This document shows, one piece after another, positions 1 through 11,500 of a stretch of 64,000 nucleotides of DNA (the first letter of the stretch is position 1; the number at the start of each line of letters is the position of its first letter). The stretch spans positions 29,089 to 93,088 of the forward strand of contig JBBHKE010002741.1 of assembly GCA_037447655.1 (NCBI GenBank), given 5' to 3'. Below the pieces are notes generated by a model. That model saw only the letters and a list, made by a program, of their open reading frames with translations, searched no databases and was not told the DNA's origin. The position numbers and the translations under genes are program-made. This DNA comes from Zygnema cylindricum (Eukaryota; Streptophyta; Zygnematophyceae; Zygnematales; Zygnemataceae).

Positions 1-892
1 CGCAACTTCATATCATAGTTCATTATCAACAATCGTACTTTATGTATATCAACTACCAAAACTGGTGTCGTTATGATCCCTTTTCATGTTATGCCTCACT
101 TGCCGGAAATGTTTAAAAAATCTATTTTATGCAGTAAATCAGTGTGGATAACGTTTCATATTCATATCATTGATCATTTAGTGAACCGTATATTTGTTTA
201 TCAAGTACTGAAATTTGTGTCATTATTTTCCCATTTCATGTATTGAGTCAATTACTCAAAATAATCTTGATTGCAACCACATATCGTAGTTCAATAGCTA
301 TAACAATTTAACCACCTTTCATGTAATGAACCTATTACCAAAACAGCTTGTAAACAGTTCTACTTCATGCAATGAACTAATTGCCAGAAATAGAGATACA
401 AGTGCAACTGCATGACAAAGCTCAGTACTTATAATGGTATATAAGTATATAAATTTCTAAAACCATTATGGCTACCATTCCACTTCATGTAAAAACCAGA
501 TTACAGAGTGTAATCACAATTTTATTTCATGCAATGAATCGATTGCTAGAATTAGTGTGGATACAATCCCAGTTAACATGGTATATTAAACCGATAATCC
601 AAAAGTTACTGTGGTCACATTCAAAGGTTTCCGGAATCTGTTTTTCAAAAAGTACAGAAATAATGTTCAGAGTTCACTGAACGTCCATAACTTACTCTAG
701 TGTACATGTCAATGCACAATGCACAAAAAATAAATGCACAATTTAGAACGAAAATTAAGTACAAAAAATCGTGGAAGGAATTAAATGCAGAATATTGTAG
801 AAGAAACTGTAAAACTTACCTTAGAGTTTAATGTGATATTTAAGATGAACGTCATCAGAAATTTAGAGCGGAATTGAATAAAAAGTTCTTAC
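1..892 (-). repeat. Intron of minus-strand lipase with degenerate ~50-bp repeats
   Basis: No exon is seen between 1 and 892. Read on the minus strand, the sequence is a run of diverged units of about 45-50 bp containing variants of GTATCCACACTAATT followed by a TTCATTGCATGAAAT-like segment. The same unit type fills the orthologous third intron of the plus-strand paralogue (about 8,430-9,135). This is a shared intronic minisatellite inherited by both inverted copies, or one spreading between them. Exon 4 of the minus gene would lie outside the window. Confidence 0.6.
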
Positions 893-2497
893 CCAACCAT
901 CGACATTCGGAAGGTTGGATCCCTTGACAACTTTGACCTTCAATCGTCCCGTGTACCGTTCGTTAAGAAATTCTATGCCCACAAAAAATATATTTATTTA
1001 GAGATTGCACATGTATACACATACATATAAGCATAATATGTAAAATTCTGCTTTATTTTTTATTCTATATATTTATACGATGAAAAGAACAAAAAGTAAA
1101 ACCAGAAAATATACCAAAAATAATTCCGGGAAAAAAAAAACAAAGAAATAAACCAAAACTAGTATTCATTGAAACTCTGAAAAAAAAGTGACCTTCAACA
1201 ATTTAAAAAAAAATGAGACGCATGATATAAACTATGGAACACAAAATGTACAAATTGGACCATAAAAAAAAAAGAAAAAAAATATACTTTGAAATATAAA
1301 ATGTTTCACATCCTCTGCTGTTCATTTGCGTGTATCCCAAAGATCTCTGCAAAAAAGAAAAAAAAAACAGACATAAATAACGGATGTATATATTCAATTT
1401 ACCAAATTTTTTCAGGAAATTCTAGCACAATTTGATTGCAAAATGTCGGAAGAAAACCAATGGAAGTCTGAATGAAAAAAAATCATGCAATTTTCTTTAT
1501 TTAAACTGTTGAAAGGAAATTCAATTATAGATTTTTTGCAGATTAAAGAAAATAATGTTCAATGTCCAATGATTGAGCTGAAATTTTTATTTTCCCTTAA
1601 TTACATGTTTGAGATTCGATTCAAGTGGTAGGTTTATCTCCGATTGCTCCGCACCAGTCATAAATGAACACATCAAACCATTGTTAAGGTATAATTTAAA
1701 ATTCTTTAATGATAAAATTTGTGCCAAGAACTCATCCTCTGTAATAATGTTTAACACAAAAAATGGGAGGACAGAACCAAGAAAGAAAATCTAGGATTCA
1801 CATTAAAAATATTCAGAAATAGAAAATAGAAACAAGGACGTAAATATCAGCCGATATAAAACGGCAGTCTAGCATATAAAATGTATATGTCCGACATGTT
1901 TAATAAAAAACATGTATAATTTCCAATATGTTTAGTGTCCGACGTGTGTGAATTCGGACAACTTTAATGTCCGATATGTGCAATGTCCGACATATTCAAT
2001 GTCCGATATGTTCATTGTTCAAACAGTTTTGATTTCGGACTTTTGAGCTGATAACGTTCCATTCCATTTTTTACGGACACCCAACTCACAATTTATTCTA
2101 AATTACTGGGTATGGAAAATCATTCATGAATCCGATGTCATATTCTTGTCGGATGTGACCCACAACATCAAAAATCCGCCATTGAAGTCAAAGACAATGA
2201 CATTTTAATCCTTTCAAATTTCCATTTTCCAGGCAATCCACACTAATTCACGTATCAACAGATCTCAAAAAGTGTCCTTACATCCGGTGTGTTATACGCA
2301 TCGAATGTGAATCTCGCCATCGCAACCGCCACATTGAGATCGAAAGCGGGAGGTGTCACAAAATTTGTCTGTTCCGCCAAGTTTGTATCTTGCTCCAAGT
2401 TTGTCTTTTTTGCGTCTCTCCCATCTGTATTTTCTTGGTCGCTGCGGGACCTTTTGAGGGACGCGCCTCCATTTCCGAGATCCATGAATTCAGTCAT
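893..2497 (-). CDS. C2-domain class-3 lipase paralogue, 5' exons only (partial)
   Basis: Three exons are visible: exon 1 at 2497-2282 (72 codons, ATG at 2497, ends ..TPD before donor gtaagg), exon 2 at 1346-1288 (59 nt, RSLGYTQ.., donor gtatat) and exon 3 at 974-893 (82 nt, start of the C2 domain, GRLKVKVVKGSNLP.., donor gtaaga). Exons 2 and 3 have exactly the lengths and phases of the plus-strand gene. Exon 1 holds a Lys/Glu/Asp-rich leader and then [18 protein letters not shown], which matches the plus copy. The gene leaves the window at base 1. Oddity: the exon-3 acceptor reads GGCAT|AG where the plus copy has GGCAG|AG. The next AG would shift the frame into an early stop, so the copy may be dying or use another site. 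Assignment rests on homology to the neighbouring copy. Confidence 0.65.
1880..2040 (-). repeat. CGGACAT minisatellite in intron 1
   Basis: Several spaced copies of ATGTCCGACAT/ATGTCCGATATGT occur in intron 1 of the minus gene. The same motif, inverted, forms a long array in intron 1 of the plus-strand paralogue (6,340-7,445). Confidence 0.7.
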
Positions 2498-3832
2498 TTC
2501 CGTACAGTCAGTTGAGCTAAGAGTAGTAAAGAAGGGAGAACACTAAAGTTGTGAAAGCAGCTGACTTGGAAATACCTTCCTAGAGTATTTGTGAGAGAGA
2601 TAATTGGAGGGGAGTTTTAGGAGAGAAGGATGGAAAACTTTAAAAAGATAGCTTATAGATCTCACAGATTGCTTTTTATATCTTCCTTTTTCTTTAAACA
2701 AAAACCTTTTTCCAAAAAAAAGGAAAACTTATGTGTAAATACGAACACGTAAAAAGTATGGCACGTGAAGGTATCCTTCAGACTCCTTTCTAATACTTTT
2801 GCAAATTTTGTAATAACAGTTGTCGAATAAATATTTTTTGTATTTCAACTGCTCAATCCTAATGTGTCTTAAGTTAATAGTTTTTTGCACTTTCTGATCT
2901 GTTTTTCTACTTGTGTTGGCGGTATTTAAATTCACCCTATACCGTGTATTTCCACTTGAGTCTATAGCCGCGTTTCTCACTTACACGAGAAACACGATAC
3001 AGGGGTAGCCGCGTTTCCCATAGCTTGGCCAATCTTGACTTTTGGTCAACTGGGTTCAGTCAATGGCAGTATTGTAGCCATCGTTTTGTCAACCTTAGTT
3101 AATGTTTGGTCAACCGTGTTTGGAAGCTTCGTACCAATGCGGACCGTCATCCGTACAATCCTCGCTAAAACCGTTCGGATACCGTACGCGAAACATGAAA
3201 AGTACGACTACGAAGTTTCCACAATCACATAACGCGACATTTTTGAGATTAGTCATTGATTCGCATAAAACTATTGAACGGTTCAAAACAAGCCACGTCA
3301 CTTTGCACCGAGCCCGAATTTTCAACGAGTATCTAAACCCCAACCAATAACAATACGCGGTTTTGTCGCCGGGAGTCTCCCGCACGAAGTCGACCGGAAC
3401 CATCGCGTCCGTACGATGAAAGAAAGTGCTCCCGCAAAAGCCGGCGGCTTCGAAACATAATATTTTTGGCGACTGGAAATTGACGCACGGACGGCCGACG
3501 AACAAAAGAGCCGGCCGTAGAAATTCGGCGTCTTGTGTTCACACACACCCAAGTCTCAAAAAATTGTCGGTCACATCTTTTCGCGACTGTGTACATTTTC
3601 CGTCGCCCGATTCATGGAAAGTCCTGCCTAAACGCGGCACTCCAGTATTCCGTACATGTCTAGTCAGCAGCCTCTATGTGATCATCGTCACACGCGGCAG
3701 CGCAGCAGCGACCGTTTCACCCCAAAGGCGACACTCCGACGATGCGAAAAGATGGGAATCCGTCGCAATGTCGTCCATAGGCACTGTACACCCGGAATCG
3801 CTTATAGTGTTAATGCTATTTTAGCCGCTTAA

Positions 3833-3958
3833 AACATCTTTTCTCTGTACACACGTGTCCGATTTACGATTGGAGACCATCAATCGAAAGGTGAGAAGCT
3901 TGTCTTTCAATCGGAACCGTCCGATTTTCAATCCGACAAGTGTGCACGGAGAAAAAAG
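3833..3958. repeat. ~126-bp foldback repeat, copy 1
   Basis: The ends are inverted: TTTTCTCTGTACACACGTG at the left pairs with CAAGTGTGCACGGAGAAAA at the right. Inner arms with CCGATT../AATCGG words also pair. Related copies lie at 8,749-8,873 (intron 3 of the plus-strand lipase) and about 50,960-51,080. There is no coding capacity; it behaves like a tiny non-autonomous element. Confidence 0.6.
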
Positions 3959-4414
3959 TTTTACGCGGCTAACAAAACATTGGCACTGTAAGCGATTCAC
4001 GGTGTAGCTTTTGCGGAAGCCTCTCAAAAAACGCGCTGACGCTTAGCGCTGACGTGGCGACAGCGAATCATGTTCCAATCTATACACAGCGCAAATTTTT
4101 TTTTGAATCTCAGCCGTCCGATTTTTTTTTGAACTGCACAGATCGTAGCATCCAAATGAAACGAGGTTCTTCCACGCAAACGCAACAAAGCATTAGGGTT
4201 TGAATAGCAAACGGTCAACGCTAAACGAGCCCGGTCTCGTGGGCCATTTACATGCGAAGTTATAGAGGAGGCCACGTGGCAAGCGTACAGGGTGGGCCTT
4301 GGGCTTAGGATTTTTTCAGTTATTTCCGCTGTTCCGAGAAGTTCCCAGAACCTACTGTTGCTATTCGCTATGCACCAAAACGCTGGGAGGGCCGGCTTCT
4401 TGAACCCGTACGAA

Positions 4415-5173
4415 AGTACAGTACACCGCCAATCGCTATTAGCGTTGTGTACGCAACACCGCGAATCGTTATTAGCGTTGAGAAATTATTAGTGTAAAGA
4501 AAAAATTAGCGTCATTAATTCTAATTTAGTGCCAGGAGACGTGGCAGATTATGGTCCACGTCCTTAAATAGTGTAGTTTATTCTATTTAAGGTTTTAATG
4601 TCAAAATTTTGGGGTGCCGATATAGAGTTCATAACGCTAATAACGATTCGCGGTGTAGTTCCGTCCCGCTTTTTTTTTGTTTTATTCTCCATTAGTGTAG
4701 TTCATTCTATTTTTTTCTTTATTCTATTTAGGGTTATTTTCAGTACGTTGTCTCTTAAATAGAGTGGTGTACCGTCAGTGTCAGACCGTACATAAATGTA
4801 CCTTTTACTGTTAAAAAGTACAATAAATTAGTTTTAGTCACCGCGGACGCATGAGAATGTGCGTTCTAAAAAGGAAAAAATACCAGGTCGTAAAAAATCC
4901 CGTTCGCACATATTCGTCCGACAGCCGCGTTTCGATCGTGTGAATGTACGATTTATGTACAATTTGTCAGATTTTGTACGGATACCTATATTAGTGTAAG
5001 CATGTTTGCGACCGACATTTTTTTTTTCAAAGATCCAAATTACCATAATCAATAAATTAGAATGTATGATTTTTTCCAAAATTTTCAAATTCTTAAATAG
5101 CGTACACCGCTGTAATTATTATTATACGCTAATCAAACTTCTACGCTAATAGCGATTGGCGGTGTACTGTACT
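4415..5173. mobile_element. TIR element, outer (AGTACAGTACACCGCC termini)
   Basis: A perfect inverted repeat of about 30 bp bounds 759 bp. It begins AGTACAGTACACCGCC and continues AATCGCTATTAGCG. No open frame of note lies inside, so it is a non-autonomous element. Part of its interior recurs at 50,268-50,764, where the right terminus is kept, and reversed termini are seen near 36,624. The target duplication is unclear because the ends lie in GTAC/TA palindromes. A TA duplication just outside CACCGCC is possible. Confidence 0.7.
4456..4656. mobile_element. Inner nested TIR element (ACACCGCGAATCG termini)
   Basis: A second inverted pair lies within the outer element: ACACCGCGAATCGTTATTAG at 4,456 and its complement ending at 4,656. 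The termini are diverged relatives of the outer ones (GCGAATCGTT versus GCCAATCGCT), so a related short copy seems to have inserted into the longer one, or the ends were duplicated. Confidence 0.6.
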
Positions 5174-5591
5174 GAGAGTTTTCTAACATCCTACCATCCT
5201 GGCGTTTCTTTGATTCGCACTGAATGTCGCACTGAACGTATTATATGCGGACCTGACACTTTATGATGCCGTCGAGTTTTGAAACGCGCAGTCAAAATAA
5301 CTCCGTACGATCGCGTCCGAAGCTTCACGGAAGTCGCCCTTTTAAAAACTGAGAGGAGAGAGGAAAACTGATGCCAGAAAAAATGATATAAAAACCACAA
5401 TATTTCAACTGTTAAAATAAAACATTATTCAAAAACGATTATTAAAAATCCAGCAGAAGACTAAGAAGGGAACCTGAAGGATTTTTTTAGTTTCTCTAGG
5501 TTTTTACGAGTTTGTCTTTCCTCCTCATTGTTTTGTTTTAATAAGGACTTAAAAAAGATAAAAAAGATAAAAAAAAAAAAAAAGGGAGGGA

Positions 5592-8500
5592 ATGAGTTCT
5601 TGTCTTATTAAAGTTTTTCGTCCCTCTCTTCTAAAACCTCGCTCCAATTATCTCTCTCAAGAATATTCCCGAAGGGCGTTGCCACGTCAGCTGCCGTCAC
5701 GATGTCACAGTTCTCAGTTCCGTAAAACTCTCAGTTCAACTGACTCCGTAAAAAATCAGGGAAACATAGGAAATCTGGTCACGTCCCTTCGCCGCTACCC
5801 GACAAATGCTGTGACGCCTGCCACGTCAGCCAGTGCTCCCACAAGCTCTCCGCCGTCGTCTCTCCCCGCCTTTGATCTCAATGTGGCGGTGGTCATGGCG
5901 GGATTCGCATTCGACGCGTATAAGACACCGGATGTACGGACAGCTACTCCTCTCTCTCTCTCTCTCTCGCTCTCTCCCTCTCTCTATCCCTCTCTCTCCC
6001 TCTCTCTCTCTCTCTCCCTCTCCCTCTCCCTCCCTCCCTCTCGCCCTCTCTCTTTCTCTCTCTCCCCCTCTCTTTCTCGCTCTCTATCCTCCATCTCCTC
6101 TCTACCTCAAATACTGTGACACGGACGTAAGACACCGGATGTATGGAAATTATTTGAAATCTGAGGATACTCGAATTAATGTGGATAAAATGGGAAAATG
6201 GGCATTAGCTGAAATGAACTAAACTGCCGCTTTCTTGACCTCAATGCCGGGTTTTTGTCGTTTTGCTTCGCATCAGCCAAGTATATGGCACCGGATGTAA
6301 TGTGCATTTTTGCGACCTATGGTATGGAGTGGATAGTTTCCAATTTGGAAGCTGGACATTAAACTTTTCAGACACGTGGAATTGTAAACATCCAGCATGT
6401 CGGACATTAAATGTATCGGACATTACACTTGTCAGACATTAAACGTATCAATCGGACATTGAACATGTGTGACATTTTGTCACATTGGTCAGTTTACCCA
6501 TCGGACATTGTTCATTTCGGACATGGAACATTTCGACCAATGAACAAGTCGGTCATTGTACATGTCGGACATTCCACACGTCTGACAGTTCACATGCCGG
6601 GTAGCTAACATGTTGGACATTGTACACCCTAGCATGTTGTTTTCCCAAGCATGGTACGGTTTGGACATTGAACCTATCCAATAGCGAACAAGTCGAACAC
6701 TTTACATGTCCGGCATTGTACCCGTTGGACATTTTACATGCCGGACAATTAACATGTCGGACATTGTAGATGTTGGTCAGTTTACCGGCCAGACATTGAT
6801 ATATTGAACATTGATCCTATCGAGCAACGAAAAATTCGAGCACTTTACATGTCTGGCAGTGTACTTGTCGGAAACATGTCGGACATTTGACATGTCGGAC
6901 ATTTGATATGTCGGATATTTGACACGTTAGAAATTTACATGTCGGACATTTGACATGTTAGAAATTTACATGTCGGACATTTGACATGTCGGATATTCGA
7001 CATGTCAGACATTTGACATGTCGGACATTTGACATGTCAGACATTTGACATGTAAGAAATTTACATGTCGGATATTAAACAAGTTAGAAATTTACATGTC
7101 GGACATTTGACATGTTGGAAATTTACATGCTGGACATTAAGCATGTTAGAAATTTACATGTTGGACATTAAACATGTTAGAAATTTACAAATTGGACATT
7201 CGAAATGTTAGAAATTTACATGTCGGACATTTTACATGTTAGAAATTTACATGTCGGACATTAAACATGTTAGAAACTTACATGTCGGACATTCGACATG
7301 CTGGACATTGTACACGTTGTACAGTTTACCCACTGAACATTATAAATTTTGGACGTTAAACATATGAAACAATGAACATGTCAGACATTTTATTTGCCGG
7401 GTATTATACTTGTCAGATATTGAACATATTGGGCATGTCAGACGTTGTAACAATGATGTTTGCTGTGTTTGATAGGCATATTATCTATGTTTGATAATTT
7501 ATTTCATTGAATGTTTTCTGATTTTGAAATCCTAGATATGTTATCTTGTTTCTTTCATTTTATTTTTTGCAGCGCTCTTTGGGATACACACAGCGGGACG
7601 TCACAGGGTGTGACACTCTTTATGTTTCAAAGTAATCATTTTTTTCTTTGACATCCCTTAATATGCTTTGGAGTTTCCATACTTTTTATTTTTGCATTTT
7701 ATATTTATTGTCATTTTTTTTGCCAGAGTTCCAATATATACTTTTTCTGGCTTTTTGTTTTTTTATTTTTTGAGTATTAATACTGTTTAAGATAAATGGT
7801 GGTGTGATTAGACAAGCATCCGTGAGACAAGGATGATTTGAGGGTTACTTACCCTAAAAAAATTAAAAAACCTGAGGACCATTTTTAAGCCTTTTCCTTT
7901 TCTATGGTGTTTGTTTTTCTTTATTTCTTTTCTTCTTTCTTTTTTCCTTCTTTTCTTTTCTTTTATCGTACATATATAATTTCTATACTGTATTATATAT
8001 AGTGTCTATTTACACATACAAGATATGATGTAGAAATAATTTCAATGCGTTCAATGCTTTCAATTCACATAATTATTATATATACTATATGCTGCTTTTG
8101 TAATGTAATGTATAAATGTATTCACATAATGTATTATATATACTATATGCTACGTTTATAATATAATGTATAAATGTTTTCATGTTTTTTGTGGGCAGAG
8201 AATTTCTTAACGAGTGGTACACGGGACAGTTGACAGTCAAGGTTGTGAAGGGATCCAAGATTCCCGACGTCGATTTTTTGGTATGATTATTTTTTTTTTT
8301 TTAATCAATTCCACAGTAATTTTCTACACGATTTTGTGCACTAATTTCCGGATTAAATTTTGCACTAAATTTTGCACGTTCTGGACTTCGTGTAAACTGC
8401 GCACAAAATTTCCATAAAACAAATCCCGGAAAGCTTTGATTGTAACCACACTATTTTTGTGTTAGATCTTCAGACTGAACCCTTCTAATTTTGATTTAAT

Positions 8501-11500
8501 CTATTACATGGACTGAGGTTTGTATCCACACAAACTTTGGAAATTGATTTATTACATCAATTAAAATTGTAGCCACACTAATTTTGGTAGTCAGGTGTTT
8601 ACATGAAGTAAATTTGTAACCACACAAATTTTGGTTGTTGACACATTGGATGTAGTTATGCTAGTGAGCTATGATATGAAGTTGCAATTATATCCACATT
8701 ACATCGTGCATTGCTATTAGCCTTAACTTTCTCTTAATCACTTAAATCACCTTTTCTCTCCTCATACATTTCCAATTTTTAATTGGAGACCGTCCAATCA
8801 GAGGGTAGGAATCTGACCTTCTCATTGCGACCGTCGGATTGATAATCCGACAAGTGTGCATAAGAAAATTGAGTCTGAAGGCCAAATAGTAGCGATACAC
8901 ATTGTACTTTTGGTAATTGTTTCATGACATGGAATGGAATATTAACCAAACTAATTTCGGTAATTGATATTCTAATTGCTAATGAGCTATGATATGAAGT
9001 TGCAACGACGTCCACACCATTTTTGGTAACTGAATCGTTACATGGAATGGGATGATAAGACACTTTTTCATTGTATAAAAAGGGATTTTAGCCACTCTTT
9101 ATTTGGTAATTGATTTATCAAATGAAATGGAGTTGAGTTACAGGGAAATAGCGATCCTTATGTCGTTATCGAATCAGCAGATGGTTTTGGTAAAACCAAA
9201 GTCATTGGAGGGTAAGACTTTCCTTTTTCCTTATTTTTTTTCTCAAAAGGATTAAGTAGTTTTTAATCTTTCTTTCTTGAAATTGGAGGCGATAGGAGAG
9301 CTTAGTTCAGTTCCTTTTCTTTTCCTGTTTTCTTTTCTTGAATTGTTGCTGAAATCTCAAAACTAAAAGAGTGCAAATTGAGTCAGGTCACCTCATTTCC
9401 GGTGTCCCAATCCTTGCATAAATAACAAGTAGAGAGATTTTTTTTTTCTTTTTTCTTTAAAAACATTGAAATAAACCTGGAGATCTATTTGCTAATTCAA
9501 TTTCTTAAGTCGATCTATGTTTGTATTTATATTTTGTGTTTATTTTTTTCGCCACAGAGAATCCGAACCAGTTTGGAACGAAACCTTTTCTCTTTTGATT
9601 ACATCACCTTCAGTGTCAGTTTTAAAGGTATAAAAAAGTTATTTATAGGGTTTTCTTTTCTCGTATTTCAGGGTATTGACTCAGCATAAGAAAAGAAAAA
9701 GCTAAAGGAAAAGAAAAATAAAAAAGAGAAAAGGAAAGAGAAACAGAAACAGACACAGAAACAGTAACACAAAAATAAAATATTCGTGGATGAAAATTAC
9801 ACTCCTTTTAACTCATTTTATTAGACCCACAGGTGACAGCAAAAGATACCAATAAATTATCTTCCGATAAACCATTGGGCGAAGGGACGATAACACTGAA
9901 GGACTATTGTGACGGTAAGACATTCAAAACCTTTTAAAACATCATCTACTAAAAACCTTTTAAAACATTATTTATTAAAAACCTTTTAAAAACATTTCAC
10001 CAAATTGATTATTAATAGTCATTTTATCCAATAGTGGGCAAGTTTATCTTTAGACCTCAATTTTTATTTAATCTCAAATGTACAATTGTGACAACTTAGA
10101 GTTTCATACACCACTCATTTGTCATGATTTAGTTTTTCTTTCTTTGTTCGTTTTTTTTGTTTTTTTTTTTTAAGGTTTTCAAAGTTAGAAAACTTTTGAG
10201 TTGGCCAATCATATAAAAAAAATAAAAAATAAATAAATAAATAAATAAAAAATATTGTCTTAGACTCATTATGTGGAAATGGGATGGGGACAGGAAAGAA
10301 TCACACAATTGATCTCAAGCTGACAGGAGAAACGGGAGGAATACTGACCTTAGAAGTATGAATTTCTCTATCACTCTTTCTCTCCTACTCTCTCTCTCTC
10401 CTCTCTCTCCCTCTTTCCTCTATCTCTCCTCTCGTCTCTCTTATTTATCTCCTCTTCTTTATCCTCTCTCCCTCTCCTTTCTATCTTCTCCCTCATTTGT
10501 CCTTCCTCCTCCCTCTTCTCCTCCTCATCTCCTTCCTCTCCCTATCTCCCTCCTATCCTGATCCTCTCTCCCTCTCCCCTCTCCTCTTCATGTCTATGTT
10601 TATATATGTGTGCATGTGACAGCATGACCTCAAAAAAACCACCTGTGTACTTTTTGAGTCGAATATTACGAAAAAACATATAAAACTTGCTTTTATTAAA
10701 AAAAAGAAAAAAAAAAAAAGAAAAAAGAAAAAATGAAAAATGAAAAAATGAAAAACTAAAATTTGCCTTGACATTTTTTCCCATTTTTCTCCTTCTAATG
10801 TTTTCAGGTCCAATATCAAAGCTTCGAAGAGATAGAAAAAACAAAACCCCAACCGACTCCCGTCCAATCAATATCGCAAGAGGAGAAAGAAAAAATCCAA
10901 AAACTTTTTGAAACTTTTATGGGAACTCCAAACATTTCAATAACTGATTTTGTGAAGGCCTCCATTTCCGGACTTCAAATCCCAGAAACGACAAAACAGG
11001 AAACAACAATTGAGAATGGAGAAAAAATCACGGAAGCAAAAATTGCTCTGGAACAAGCCGGATGGAAACCTTCGGAAGAAAGTTCCAGTTCAACGGAAAG
11101 CTCAACGGAAAGCTCCACATGGAAATCCGATGTACAATCCGTAATTGACGGCGTCAAATCCGGCGGTGAAGCGGAAAAACTTAACATTTTGGAAAACTTG
11201 ACCGCCGAATCGGTACCGAAAACGGAAACGGAAACGGAAATGGGAAAACTGACGACGGATTCAGTTCCAGAGTCCCAAACCGCCGCTAGTGTTTCCGTTT
11301 TTCAAAAAACGGATGCTTTGGTTGCTTCTTATGCTCTAGCGAAAGCCACAGAGGAGCAAAAAACGGTTAAACCGACAACAGAGGAGGAAGAACAAATGTT
11401 AAAAGATCTTTTTGCAACAGCGGAAAGTACAGCAGAAGCTTGGACTCTTTTGGCGTCTTCTTTAGGACAGACTTCATTTGTGAAATCGGAGTTCGTAAAA

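Larger units (their letters stand above)
2498..5591. promoter_or_regulatory. Divergent spacer between two head-to-head lipase genes
   Basis: About 3.1 kb separates the two start regions. Minus-strand sequence 2,498-2,640 aligns with plus-strand 5,615-5,760 (shared CTCCAATTATCTCTCTC and TCAACTGACT), so the presumed 5' UTR/promoter ends are also inverted copies. The middle (about 3,000-4,460) is richer in G+C and in GTACG/CG words than its surroundings. It gives several overlapping open frames on both strands (the longest is 131-132 codons) that I do not recognise and do not call as genes. The spacer also carries a foldback repeat and nested TIR elements, listed separately. Promoter function is inferred from position only. 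Confidence 0.4.

Noticed and set aside
3110-3824. Overlapping 131-132-codon open frames on both strands in the GC-richer spacer
   Set aside because: They overlap each other in several frames, match no family I know, and probably reflect base composition in a divergent promoter region.
5592-6119. 175-codon open frame continuing through the CT tract as Ser/Leu repeats
   Set aside because: Only the part to 5,933 is coding. The TPD|gta donor is shared with the paralogue, and the tail is microsatellite.
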